A stretch of 64,000 nt of DNA from Novosphingobium aureum (GCF_015865035.1 NZ_JADZGI010000003.1:1-64000); one strand, 5' to 3'. Shown: positions 26,554 to 34,183, counted from the first letter of the stretch. The notes: generated by a model from the letters alone, not told the origin. Numbers and translations are program-made.

Positions 26554-27836
26554 CGTGCTGCCTCCGCCAGAGCCATTTCGTCCGCCGCCGCATCATCGCC
26601 CGCACTGGCAAAGCTGCGCGGGTAGCGCCCGAGGGTGAAGTTGATCGCCACCGCCGCACAGAGCAGCGCGATCGAAAGGTGGATCACTGCCTCGTAGTCG
26701 CCGAAATGATCGTAGAGCGCGCCATAGGCCGCCGGGGCGAAGCCTGCCCCGAGGCCAAAGGCGGCATACTGGATGCCGTAGAGCTCGCTGAAGTGACGCT
26801 GCCCGAAATAGCGCCCGGTCATGAAGGCGACGAGATCGAACTCCGCGCCCGCGACGAGGCCCAAGGTCACGACGCTGGCGACCATCACCGATGCGGTCAT
26901 GCCCGGGTTCGAAAGCAGGAACAGCGCGCCGATCGCGGGGATGACGAGGATGGCGCAGACGATGGGCGCCCACAGCCGGTCGAGCAGGAAGCCGGAGAGG
27001 ATGCGCCCCCCGGTCACGCTCAGCGCCAGCGCGGCGAGCGCCGAAGAGGCGGCCGCGCTCGAGACGCCGCGGTCGGTGAGCAGCGGGAACAGGTTGGGCA
27101 GCAGGCCGGAAACGCCGAAAGCGAGAAGGAGCGAGCCTGCCGCAATCGCCCAGAAGCGATAGGAACGCAGCGCCGGGCGCACTTCCATTCCGGTTTCGGC
27201 CGCCTTTCGCGCAGCCTCTGCTCGCGCTTCGCCCGGCTCGTGCAGCCATGCGAGAAGCACCGGCACCGCGATCAGCAGCGGCATCGCACCGAGGCCGACA
27301 TAACCCCCGCGCCATCCGAAGGTCTCGATCATGTTGGTCAGCACGAAGGGGAAGACCGCGCCCGAAAGCCCGGTGCAGGCGAGCGAGAGACCCAGTGCGA
27401 GGCCGCGCGCCTCGACGAACCACCCGTTGATGACCCGAAGATAGGTCATCGGCAGCGTACCCAGCGCGAGCACCGCCATGATCGCCCAGCCAATGTAGAG
27501 CCCGGGCAGCGTATCGCCGATCAGCGCGATCAGCAGCTGCGCGAGGCCCAGCCCGATGGTCGAGCCGATTGCCACCTTGCGCGCGCCGACCTTGTCGACG
27601 ATCCGCCCGACGTAGCGCCCGAGCACCACCAGCACGACCGGCACGATCATCAGTACGCCGAGAATGTCTCCACGTCCCCAACCGAACTCGGCTTCGAGCG
27701 CCTTGGCCATGATCCCCGAGGAGTAGGGCGGGATCGGCGAGAGGCCGAGACCCAGCCCGATCGCGGAAGCCACAAGCGGCTTCCACGCACGTCGGAATTC
27801 ATGGAGACCGGTCGTACCGGCCATGTGCCCTGTCAT
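26550..27836 (-). CDS. Major facilitator superfamily transporter (oxalate/formate antiporter-like, monocarboxylate type)
   Basis: 428 residues with about 12 hydrophobic segments. The loop 2-3 motif reads GRYVGRIVDKVGARKV, a good MFS motif A, and a second is present as GGRILSGFLLDRLWAP. The central loop (about 205-225) is hydrophilic. The family usually moves organic acids or aromatic acids across the inner membrane. Transcribed towards the GH3 gene. A TTCCG-5-CGGAA site lies 100 bp upstream, related to the palindrome before the neighbouring IclR gene. Confidence 0.88.
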   Translation of the reverse strand: MTGHMAGTTGLHEFRRAWKPLVASAIGLGLGLSPIPPYSSGIMAKALEAEFGWGRGDILGVLMIVPVVLVVLGRYVGRIVDKVGARKVAIGSTIGLGLAQLLIALIGDTLPGLYIGWAIMAVLALGTLPMTYLRVINGWFVEARGLALGLSLACTGLSGAVFPFVLTNMIETFGWRGGYVGLGAMPLLIAVPVLLAWLHEPGEARAEAARKAAETGMEVRPALRSYRFWAIAAGSLLLAFGVSGLLPNLFPLLTDRGVSSAAASSALAALALSVTGGRILSGFLLDRLWAPIVCAILVIPAIGALFLLSNPGMTASVMVASVVTLGLVAGAEFDLVAFMTGRYFGQRHFSELYGIQYAAFGLGAGFAPAAYGALYDHFGDYEAVIHLSIALLCAAVAINFTLGRYPRSFASAGDDAAADEMALAEAAR

Positions 27837-27935
27837 TGCTTCGCCCCGTCGGTGTCATGCGGTACATCGATGTGCACCGTGTTTGATGTAGAGCTACCAA
27901 GCTGCGGCGCGTGATCGAGTCCGTCGCGGGCCAAC

Positions 27936-27950
27936 TTCCGTATCGCGGAA
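27936..27950. promoter_or_regulatory. Candidate IclR operator upstream of the MFS-GH3 genes
   Basis: TTCCGTATCGCGGAA, an interrupted palindrome (TTCCG-5-CGGAA). It matches 13 of 15 bases of each arm of the 46-bp palindrome at 28930-28975 (TTCCGCATCGCGGAT). It lies 100 bp upstream of the MFS start, between the IclR and MFS genes. Confidence 0.6.
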
Positions 27951-28016
27951 TAAACCTGGTGGCGTTTCCTATCCGGGAGCATGGCTTCGAGCGGCTCTTC
28001 TGGCTGCACCAGGCGC

Positions 28017-28883
28017 TCAATAGGACTGCGGTGGCATCCGCGCGAGATCGGCGCTGATCTGGGCCGAGACGGCCTGAACGGGCGCCAGGTATTGCGCGAT
28101 TGCCTGCTCCAGCGAGAGCCCGCTGGCGAAAAAGACGATGGCGAGCGCGCCGATCAGTTCCTCGCCGTCGAAGATCGGCACGGCGACCGAGGAGGTCTTG
28201 CCCGGGTTTGCCGAATACCACGATTTCGCGACCGCAGCATAACCGCGCTCGCGAATCGTGGCCGTCGCCTCGCCGCTGCGGAAATGCTCGAGCATGAAGG
28301 TCTGTTGCGCATCCTCGAGATTGGCAGCGCTCTCGATCAGCATCGTGCGGGTCTGTTCGTCGGTGAAGGCGACGAAGGCCTGCCCGGAGGCAGAGGCGAG
28401 CAAGGGCACCTGCCAACCGGGGTAGTAGTTGTTGAAGGTCAGCGTGGTCTGGTTGGAGGTGTGGAAGCGCACCACCATCTTGTCGCCGACGCGGGTGACG
28501 ATCGAAAGCGGCCAGTGATGTTCGTGGGTGAAACGCGACATGCTCGGGCGCGCCGCGTTGACGAGCCGATCGTGGTTCTGGAAGCCGCAGGCCAGCGTCT
28601 GGATCAGCGCGGTGGGGCGGTAGAGCTTCTGGCGCGGCCCGTCGCGTTCGATCAGCCCTTCACGCATCAGCGTGTTGATGATCCGGTAGACCGTAGGCAT
28701 CGGCAAGTCCGCTGCCCGCGCGATCTCGGCGAGCCCCATCGCGCCCTTGCGATTGATGGCCTGAAGCACGTGGATCGAGCGTGAGAGAGAGCGGATAATG
28801 TCCTTGTCCTGATCGCCTCCGTCTCTTCTTGCGGCCTGCGCTTCTGCCATGTTCTGCCCCGTTGCTGTCTTGTCTGCCGCCAT
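28017..28883 (-). CDS. IclR-family transcriptional regulator
   Basis: 288 residues from the ATG at 28883, chosen for AAGGGG about 8 nt upstream. Residues about 27-90 form the winged helix (SLSRSIHVLQAINRKGAMGLAEIARAADLPMPTVYRIINTLMREGLI). The effector domain follows with GWQVPLLASASGQAFVAF and the C-terminal SSVAVPIFDGEELIGALAIVFF. IclR proteins usually respond to an aromatic or small organic acid and often control adjacent catabolic genes in either direction. The 46-bp palindrome begins 47 bp before this start. Confidence 0.93.
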   Translation of the reverse strand: MAADKTATGQNMAEAQAARRDGGDQDKDIIRSLSRSIHVLQAINRKGAMGLAEIARAADLPMPTVYRIINTLMREGLIERDGPRQKLYRPTALIQTLACGFQNHDRLVNAARPSMSRFTHEHHWPLSIVTRVGDKMVVRFHTSNQTTLTFNNYYPGWQVPLLASASGQAFVAFTDEQTRTMLIESAANLEDAQQTFMLEHFRSGEATATIRERGYAAVAKSWYSANPGKTSSVAVPIFDGEELIGALAIVFFASGLSLEQAIAQYLAPVQAVSAQISADLARMPPQSY

Positions 28884-28929
28884 GCCACCAGCCCCTTTCT
28901 TACCGGCACGGTACACAAGCCCTCCCCCC

Positions 28930-28975
28930 GGCCGCATTCCGCATCGCGGATTAATCCGCGATGCGGAATGCGGCC
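28930..28975. promoter_or_regulatory. 46-bp perfect palindrome in the IclR / FAD monooxygenase divergent region
   Basis: Positions 28930-28952 are the exact reverse complement of 28953-28975, with the centre at TTAA. Each arm contains the 15-mer TTCCGCATCGCGGAT (28937-28951, and inverted at 28954-28968), itself partly symmetrical (CCGC-3-GCGG). Similar single copies occur at 27936 and 31743. The simplest reading is a double operator for the adjacent IclR regulator, acting on both its own gene and the monooxygenase at 29072. Confidence 0.75.
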
Positions 28976-29071
28976 AGACCTGCGCTTTCTCTCCCCTCCC
29001 CCCGATGCCAGATCGATCCGCGATTGCGGTCCTTGCAGGATCGCGCGCTTGCGGGGAGTTGCAAGATCACG

Positions 29072-30265
29072 ATGAAGAAATGTGAAGTTCTCGTCGTCGG
29101 TGCGGGACCGGTCGGAACGACTTGTGCCTCGCGACTGGCAGCCATGGGCCTCGATGTCATGATCATCGAGGCGGAAGCCACCAGCACGCATGACCTGCGT
29201 GCCACGACGATCCATGCCTCCACGCTGGAAATGCTGCACGAGATCGATGCAGCAAATCCGCTGATCGAGATCGGTCTCAAGGCCCCGGTCTACCAGATGC
29301 GCGACCGGCGCAGCGGCGAACATCTCGCCTTCGACCTGTCCGAACTGGCCGATTTCACGCAGTTTCCCTATCGCCTGCAGTGCGAGCAGTACAACATGGC
29401 GAAGCTGCTCAGCGACCGGCTCGCCGCCCTGCCCAACGTCGACTTGCGCTACAACTGCCGCTTCGTCTCGGCCCACGAGAACGGCGGCGGCGTCGTCGCG
29501 ACGCTCGAGCACAATGGCGAAACGATCGAGGTCGAGGCGCAGTTCGTGGTCGGCGCCGACGGATCGCGTTCGGCGGTGCGCAAGCAGATCGGCACCGGCT
29601 TCGACGGCTTCACCTACGAGGAGAAGTTCGTGTCGATGTCGACCGCCTTCCCCATCGATTCGGTGATCACCGACCTCGCCTACGTCAATTACATCTCGGA
29701 TCCCGAAGAGTGGCTGGTGCTGCTCAAGGTGCCGAGCGTGTGGCGCGTGCTGGTCCCCGCTGACGGCAATCTCAGCGACGAGGAGCTGATCAGCGATGCC
29801 AACCGCGACGCTGTCTTCTCGCGCATTGTCGGTCACGGCGATGTCGAGACGACGCACCGCACCATCTATCGCGTGCACCAGCGTGTTGCGCAGCAATTCG
29901 TGCAGGGCCGCATGATGATCATCGGCGATGCAGCGCACCTCAACAACCCGCTCGGCGGCTTCGGGATGAACTCGGGGATCCACGATGGCTGGAACCTTGC
30001 CGACAAGCTCTGGAAGATCCTGCGCAAGAACGGCGGGCCCGACCAGCTCGCCCTGTTCGAGCGCCAGCGCCAGGCGGTGACCCGTTCGGTCATCCAGGCC
30101 CAGACCATCGAGAACATGGAAAGCATGGGCATGAGCGACGCTGCGGTAATCGAGGCCAAGCGCGCCAGGATGCGCAAGGTCCACGAGGATCCCGCGCTGC
30201 GCCGTGAATTCCTGCTGCGTCAGTCGCTCTTCGCGAGCCTGGAGCAGGAAAAAGAGGTGGCCTGA
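29072..30265 (+). CDS. FAD-dependent aromatic hydroxylase (FAD_binding_3, MhpA-like)
   Basis: 397 residues from the ATG at 29072. VVGAGPVGTTCASRLA is the FAD loop, VGADGSRSAVR the second FAD/NADPH motif, and GDAAHLNNPLGGFGMNSGIHDGWNL the third, all class A flavoprotein monooxygenase signatures. The family hydroxylates phenolic compounds with NADPH and O2. It is shorter than MhpA (about 550) and lacks the C-terminal thioredoxin-like part. The palindrome 97 bp upstream suggests control by the divergent IclR protein. Two hairpins lie downstream. Confidence 0.88.
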   Translation: MKKCEVLVVGAGPVGTTCASRLAAMGLDVMIIEAEATSTHDLRATTIHASTLEMLHEIDAANPLIEIGLKAPVYQMRDRRSGEHLAFDLSELADFTQFPYRLQCEQYNMAKLLSDRLAALPNVDLRYNCRFVSAHENGGGVVATLEHNGETIEVEAQFVVGADGSRSAVRKQIGTGFDGFTYEEKFVSMSTAFPIDSVITDLAYVNYISDPEEWLVLLKVPSVWRVLVPADGNLSDEELISDANRDAVFSRIVGHGDVETTHRTIYRVHQRVAQQFVQGRMMIIGDAAHLNNPLGGFGMNSGIHDGWNLADKLWKILRKNGGPDQLALFERQRQAVTRSVIQAQTIENMESMGMSDAAVIEAKRARMRKVHEDPALRREFLLRQSLFASLEQEKEVA

Positions 30266-30290
30266 CCCGCCCTTTCAACATTGCCATCAG

Positions 30291-30326
30291 GCACTGGCCG
30301 GTATTCTCCTCCTCGCCGGCCAGTGC
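30291..30326 (+). terminator. First hairpin after the FAD monooxygenase gene
   Basis: GCACTGGCCGG (30291-30301) pairs perfectly with CCGGCCAGTGC (30316-30326) across 14 nt, followed by AAGAAGG. It precedes a stronger terminator by 3 nt. It may help convergent termination or protect the 3' end. Confidence 0.55.
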
Positions 30327-30329
30327 AAG

Positions 30330-30387
30330 AAGGCTCCGAAGCGCCCGGGGACACGCCGTTCCCACGCTTCGGAGCCTTCCGTTTTTT
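30330..30387 (+). terminator. Rho-independent terminator of the FAD monooxygenase gene
   Basis: A perfect 14-bp stem, AAGGCTCCGAAGCG (30330-30343) with CGCTTCGGAGCCTT (30365-30378), 21-nt loop, then CCG and TTTTTT (30382-30387). It separates the plus-strand monooxygenase gene from the convergent GH1 gene. Confidence 0.85.
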
Positions 30388-30416
30388 CGGGCGCGGCGAT
30401 AACCGCCGCGCTGGTT

Positions 30417-31655
30417 TCACAAGGCGTTGTTGGCGGCAATCCGTCCCAACACGTGCGCACTGGGCTTGGGGTGACGCGCGAAGCTCGTGCGATCGACGCT
30501 GCACAGCCCGTATTTCGGCGCATATCCGTGAAACCACTCGTAATTGTCGAGCAGCGACCAGTGCAGGTAGCCGGTGACCGGCAGCGGGCAGCGCGAGTGG
30601 GCATAACGCACCGCGCCTGCCAGCGAGGCAGCGTAGATCTCAGAGCCGCTTGAATTGACGATGGCATCGGAAGGGTTGGCAAGCTTGCCCTCGGGCCCCC
30701 AGACCGCCCGATAATAGTTCTGCACCCCGAGGAAGTCGTCCTCGCGCGCAGCCTCGAGCCAGGGGTCGTAGAGCTGCGCGCGCATCGAATCGCGCAAGGC
30801 TTCACCGCCGGGTACTGCCTGATCGTCGTTGATCGCAAGGCTCACGCCTACCTTCAGGTCCGAGCGCACGGCCTTGATCGCCGCGCGCCCGGCCTTGTGG
30901 CCGGCGATGAGATTGGCCTGCACGACATGGCGGTCGGGCACGTAGATCGGGTTGCCCGCGAGGAACAGCGCGGCACCCAGCTTGCGCGCCACCGCCTCGG
31001 ACATCGCCTTGTCCGGCCCGATCAGCTTGGCCCCGCGCCCGCCGGGAAGCGCGACTTCGAGCATGCCCACGAGGTTGGGCTCGTTGAGCGTGGTCACGCT
31101 CGACAGCCCGTCGGCAAGGTGGCGTGCTGCCCGCTCGCAGAAGTTGGCGAACAGATCGACCGCTTCGGCGCTCGACCAACCGCCATTGGCCGCGAACCAG
31201 ATCGGCGTGGTGAAGTGATTGAAGGTGACGACGGGGGTCAACCCGCGCTCGTGGCATCCCTCGACCATGGCCTTGTAGTGATCGAGCATGGCCTGCGAGA
31301 ACTGGCCGCGTGCAGGCTCGATCCGCGCCCATTCGAGGCTGAAGCGATAGGTATTGAAGCCCAGCGAGCGCACGAGGTCGAGATCACGCGGCCACAATTC
31401 GAAGCTGTTCGCGGCATCGCCCGAAGGTTCCGCGAATGTCGTGGGCTGGGCATGCTCCAGCGCCCAGGTATCGGAATTGAGGTTGTTTCCCTCGACCTGA
31501 TAGGCTGCTGTGGCCGCACCCCAGGCGAAACCCGCAGGAAAATGCTGCGATTTCGCTTGTGCATTCCGGGCAAGCGCAAGGCCCGGGTGAAGCGTGCCAA
31601 GTGCGCCCAGCGTGGAAAGTCCCCCGGCCAGGGCGGTACGACGATTGATGGGCAT
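30417..31655 (-). CDS. Glycoside hydrolase family 1 (beta-glucosidase), probably inactive: nucleophile segment deleted
   Basis: 412 residues. INRRTALAGG then a hydrophobic run is a Tat-type export signal. The GH1 body is clear: FAWGAATAAYQVEG, YRFSLEWARIEP, the acid/base Glu192 in TLNEPN, VQNYYR, and WSLLDNYEWFHGY. Between the helix AGAVRYAHSRCPLP (about 346-359) and TGYLHWS (361-367), normal enzymes have a 35-40 residue stretch with the ITENG or VTENG nucleophile. Here the two flanks are joined directly at residues 359-361 (near 30573-30580), in frame. Typical exported homologues are near 450 residues. As read, the protein lacks its catalytic nucleophile. A sequencing error is not needed to explain it. 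Confidence 0.85.
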   Translation of the reverse strand: MPINRRTALAGGLSTLGALGTLHPGLALARNAQAKSQHFPAGFAWGAATAAYQVEGNNLNSDTWALEHAQPTTFAEPSGDAANSFELWPRDLDLVRSLGFNTYRFSLEWARIEPARGQFSQAMLDHYKAMVEGCHERGLTPVVTFNHFTTPIWFAANGGWSSAEAVDLFANFCERAARHLADGLSSVTTLNEPNLVGMLEVALPGGRGAKLIGPDKAMSEAVARKLGAALFLAGNPIYVPDRHVVQANLIAGHKAGRAAIKAVRSDLKVGVSLAINDDQAVPGGEALRDSMRAQLYDPWLEAAREDDFLGVQNYYRAVWGPEGKLANPSDAIVNSSGSEIYAASLAGAVRYAHSRCPLPVTGYLHWSLLDNYEWFHGYAPKYGLCSVDRTSFARHPKPSAHVLGRIAANNAL

Positions 31656-31742
31656 GCCTTCTCCTTGCGCCTTTGCGGCATTGTAGCTGCAGCAAGCAGG
31701 CTAGCGAGAGAGAGCGCAGCTGGCAGGATGGAAGGGGCAAAC

Positions 31743-31757
31743 TTCCGCAATGCGGCT
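31743..31757. promoter_or_regulatory. Candidate IclR operator upstream of the GH1 gene
   Basis: TTCCGCAATGCGGCT matches 12 of 15 bases of the palindrome arm TTCCGCATCGCGGAT and has its own symmetry (CCGCA-1-TGCGG). It is 88 bp before the GH1 start, placing GH1 in the same proposed regulon as MFS-GH3 and the monooxygenase. Confidence 0.5.
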
Positions 31758-31770
31758 GTTTGCTCCGTCA

Positions 31771-32313
31771 TCATACTGTGCCGAGGGCCCCTTCGGGATC
31801 GATCAGGCTGAGCAGCGCGGCATTGTCCCCGGTGTCTTCGCCTGTGCGCCAGTGCCACAGGACCAGGCAGGTTCCCTTGCGGTTCTGCACCGAAGGGACG
31901 AGCGCGCCCTGGGCACCTGCCTCGTGCAGGCTACGGGCAAGCGTCCAGCTCGGTGGCTCGCGCATGGGGCGCTCGCCCTCCGCTGCCCTGCCGCGTGCCG
32001 CGATCGCCTTCCAGCTGGCCTGACAGGCATGCTCGACCAGGGCATCGCACGGCCCCCCTGCCCCGTCGGTGAGATCGGCGATCCGTTGCGCTTCAAGGCG
32101 GTAAGGTGCGAGCGTGCCCGGCTTGGCCAGCCCCTGATAGAATTCGGCGACGGCCGTTGCGGGATCGCAGGCGAGGTAGAGCGCCGGGGTTCCGTTGGCG
32201 TTCCAACGTCCACCGAACCGGCGCGCACCCTCCCCCGAGAGCGGATCGCGCTGGAAGCGGATCGTCAGCATGCGCCAGAGCTGCGCGTTGAGCGGTACGA
32301 GCGGATAGGTCAT
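31771..32313 (-). CDS. RES-domain toxin (NAD+-degrading type)
   Basis: 180 residues from the ATG at 32313. The RES domain is seen in LWRMLTIRFQRDPLSGEGARRFGGRWNANG spread over residues 11-40, ALYLACDPATAVAEFYQG, and the C-terminal GALVPSVQNRKGTCLVLWHW. RES toxins such as MbcT deplete NAD+, by phosphorolysis or hydrolysis, unless blocked by an Xre/MbcA/ParS antitoxin. The antitoxin gene ends 28 bp upstream on the same strand. It sits beside the plasmid origin, so plasmid addiction is the likely role. Confidence 0.87.
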   Translation of the reverse strand: MTYPLVPLNAQLWRMLTIRFQRDPLSGEGARRFGGRWNANGTPALYLACDPATAVAEFYQGLAKPGTLAPYRLEAQRIADLTDGAGGPCDALVEHACQASWKAIAARGRAAEGERPMREPPSWTLARSLHEAGAQGALVPSVQNRKGTCLVLWHWRTGEDTGDNAALLSLIDPEGALGTV

Positions 32314-32341
32314 GGATGGGCGAGCAGCGGATCTTCTGGCG

Positions 32342-32692
32342 TCAGGAATAGACGCCCTCGGCCTGGCGTTCGAGATCGTCGAGCACGTCCTGTGCAAGCC
32401 CTTCCTCGACCAGTTCTTCCGCGGTCTTGCCCCAACCGGGCAGAGGCTGGTGCTTGAACCAGATGATCGCCCTGCCCTCGTCTCCGGCAAGATCGGCTGC
32501 ACGTGCGATGATCCGCGCGATCTGGCCGAGCTTTTCCTGTACCGCCGGGCTGTCGGGCCGGGCCAGCATGGTGTTGCGATTAAGATGGGCAAGCCGGGAC
32601 AGTCGGGTCATCGGCAGGCGCAGGCGTTCGGCCATGCGTTTCGGGGCGATCAGGTCGCCGTCGCGGATATCGTCGAGAAAAGCAGCAAGCAT
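32342..32692 (-). CDS. Xre/MbcA/ParS-type antitoxin of the RES module
   Basis: 116 residues with AGAGGTG 5 nt before the ATG at 32692. The N-terminal half has an HTH-like RMAERLRLPMTRLSRLAHL. The C-terminal half matches the MbcA/ParS toxin-binding domain (IARIIARAADLAGDEGRAIIWFKHQPLPGWGKTAEEL spread over about 57-95, then EGLAQDVLDDLERQAEGVYS). Antitoxin first, toxin second is the standard order. A sigma70-like promoter and a small inverted repeat lie just upstream, suggesting autoregulation. Confidence 0.87.
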   Translation of the reverse strand: MLAAFLDDIRDGDLIAPKRMAERLRLPMTRLSRLAHLNRNTMLARPDSPAVQEKLGQIARIIARAADLAGDEGRAIIWFKHQPLPGWGKTAEELVEEGLAQDVLDDLERQAEGVYS

Positions 32693-32693
32693 G

Positions 32694-32739
32694 AGTGCAC
32701 CTCTGGTAGCAATATATGCACTTATGGTTGTTGTGGCAA
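32694..32739 (-). promoter_or_regulatory. Promoter and inverted repeat of the toxin-antitoxin operon
   Basis: Minus strand: -35 TTGCCA (32739-32734), 17-bp spacer, -10 TATATT (32716-32711). AGTGCA (32694-32699) and TGCACT (32717-32722) form an inverted repeat across the -10 region, a natural place for antitoxin binding. Confidence 0.65.
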
Positions 32740-32939
32740 GTTCTGGCTCGTCAGGGTCTGACGTCTCGGCGCAAGTCCGCGTTTGAAACGCAGTTGTGGC
32801 CGTCTGGCGCCCTCACCCAAATCTTCTCTCACGTAGTATTCCCTGAGAGTTACACAGGTTACAGGGAATCGTTAGATAAGGTTAGAGTGGGCAAACCTGC
32901 TCGTGTGCTGCTCGAATGCGCGAGTCGCGTCGGCGCGGC

Positions 32940-33179
32940 GTTCCCGAAATATCGACAACGTGTTCCCGGAATGTCGATGGGGGCGTTCCTGATAGGTCGT
33001 TGCGCTGTTCCCGAAGGGTCGATGAGGCATGCTTTGGCGTTCCCGGAGTGTCGAAGGCCCTGCACTTCACCCCGAATTTGAATCAGTTTTCCAACATCGT
33101 CGACAAACCTCGTTCAACGCCCCCATGCTTGTCCACAGGTCCGGGTATCCTGTGCGACCTGACGCGACACTTCGGGAAC
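32940..33179. other. Plasmid replication origin region: six iterons and a DnaA box
   Basis: Five direct 18-bp repeats start at 32940, 32962, 32985, 33007 and 33039 (for example GTTCCCGGAATGTCGATG), spaced 22, 23, 22 and 32 bp; the last gap adds about one helical turn. A sixth, inverted copy (GTTCCCGAAGTGTCGCGT on the minus strand) is at 33162-33179. A DnaA-box-like TTGTCCACA lies at 33129-33137, and AT-richer stretches flank the array (32845-32887 and 33070-33115). This gene-free 460-bp stretch (32740-33200) is therefore best read as oriV for the RepA encoded at 34304. It lies downstream of repA, with two lipoprotein genes in between. Confidence 0.8.
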
Positions 33180-33200
33180 GCACCGGCAATCGAGACGGGG

Positions 33201-33752
33201 TTACGGGCCCTCCCCTGCTGCGTGTCGATCATCGGCGTACTTCGGTTCGGCTGCCTGCTTCAGACGATATCCGCTCGGCGTCAGTTCGAGATCGTCCGGG
33301 AGGGGGATCGTTCCATGGACGCTGATCGGGAGCCGGGCGGCATCCGGCCATTCGCGCCTGATGCGGGCAACGAGCAGTCGGCGCAGCCGGGTGGAACGTG
33401 CCGGTTCTTCGCCCAGCGTGAAGGTCAGCCAGGCATGTCCCGGATGAACCATGTCGAGTGCGTTTGCCATGATCTCCTCGTCATCCTCTCCGCGCCAGAT
33501 CGAAGCATTGAGCCTGATCGGTGACGAAGGCAGCGATATGGCCTCCAGCTCAGCATCGCTCGCAGCATCGAGATGATAGCCCTGCCCTCGCGCGACTTCA
33601 TCGAGCAGGTCCAGGAAGCGCGCGCGTTGCTGGCGAGTGGCGAGCGGGATATCCCAGGCCTCGACAGCGCGCATCGAGGCGGGTTGCTCTACCGGACGGC
33701 AAGCAGCGGTCGCGGCAAGGCATGCAGCCACGAGCGTGCCGGGCATTCTCAT
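33201..33752 (-). CDS. Putative lipoprotein of unknown function
   Basis: 183 residues. A short signal with lipobox LAATAAC (Cys18) indicates lipid anchoring. The mature part is soluble-looking, with acidic and basic alternation (FLDLLDEVARGQGYHLD, ARSTRLRRLLVARIRREWPDA). No family recognised. The start overlaps the stop of the upstream lipoprotein gene (ATGA at 33749-33752), so the two are coupled. It ends 22 bp from the iteron array. Confidence 0.6.
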   Translation of the reverse strand: MRMPGTLVAACLAATAACRPVEQPASMRAVEAWDIPLATRQQRARFLDLLDEVARGQGYHLDAASDAELEAISLPSSPIRLNASIWRGEDDEEIMANALDMVHPGHAWLTFTLGEEPARSTRLRRLLVARIRREWPDAARLPISVHGTIPLPDDLELTPSGYRLKQAAEPKYADDRHAAGEGP

Positions 33753-34183
33753 GCCTCGTCCCGCGGCGCGTTGGCAAGGTCGACCACCCTTCCCTGCGTG
33801 TCTATCCGGAAACGGGTCGCGCCATAGCCGCTTCCTTCGCTCACCGTCGTGACCTCGTAGATGACGCCGGAGGCCAGAGGCATGGCTTCAACCCATAAGT
33901 CGGTGTCGATGGGTTTGCCCTCGAGCCGCGTGCCATAGCGCAAGGGAAAGCGGGCCGGACAGTCGCTGTCGTAATCGACTTGTTGATGCCACACGACGGC
34001 GTTGGCCCCGATATCGCGGACTTCGATCTGGCGCAGGCACTGCGGCCGCTGTGACGAAGACGGCGCGAGCGCGAAGACCGGGGCATCGACGGTGCCCTTG
34101 GCGACGATCTCGTAGACATACGAGCAACCGCTGAGCGAGAGTAGCAGCAAGGTGCTGAGCGGAAAGGCCACAAGCGGGCGCAT
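33749..34183 (-). CDS. Putative small lipoprotein of unknown function
   Basis: 144 residues from the ATG at 34183; the frame is open to 34261, but only this start puts the signal MRPLVAFPLSTLLLLSLSGC (Cys20) at the N-terminus. The mature part is beta-rich (QIEVRDIGANAVVWHQQVDYD, SGVIYEVTTVSEG). It lies between repA and the partner lipoprotein on the same strand. Function unknown. Confidence 0.6.
   Translation of the reverse strand: MRPLVAFPLSTLLLLSLSGCSYVYEIVAKGTVDAPVFALAPSSSQRPQCLRQIEVRDIGANAVVWHQQVDYDSDCPARFPLRYGTRLEGKPIDTDLWVEAMPLASGVIYEVTTVSEGSGYGATRFRIDTQGRVVDLANAPRDEA

Noticed and set aside
32940..33179. CRISPR-like array
   Set aside because: Repeats are 18 bp with 4-14 bp gaps, imperfect, and one is inverted; no cas genes. 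An iteron origin explains it better.
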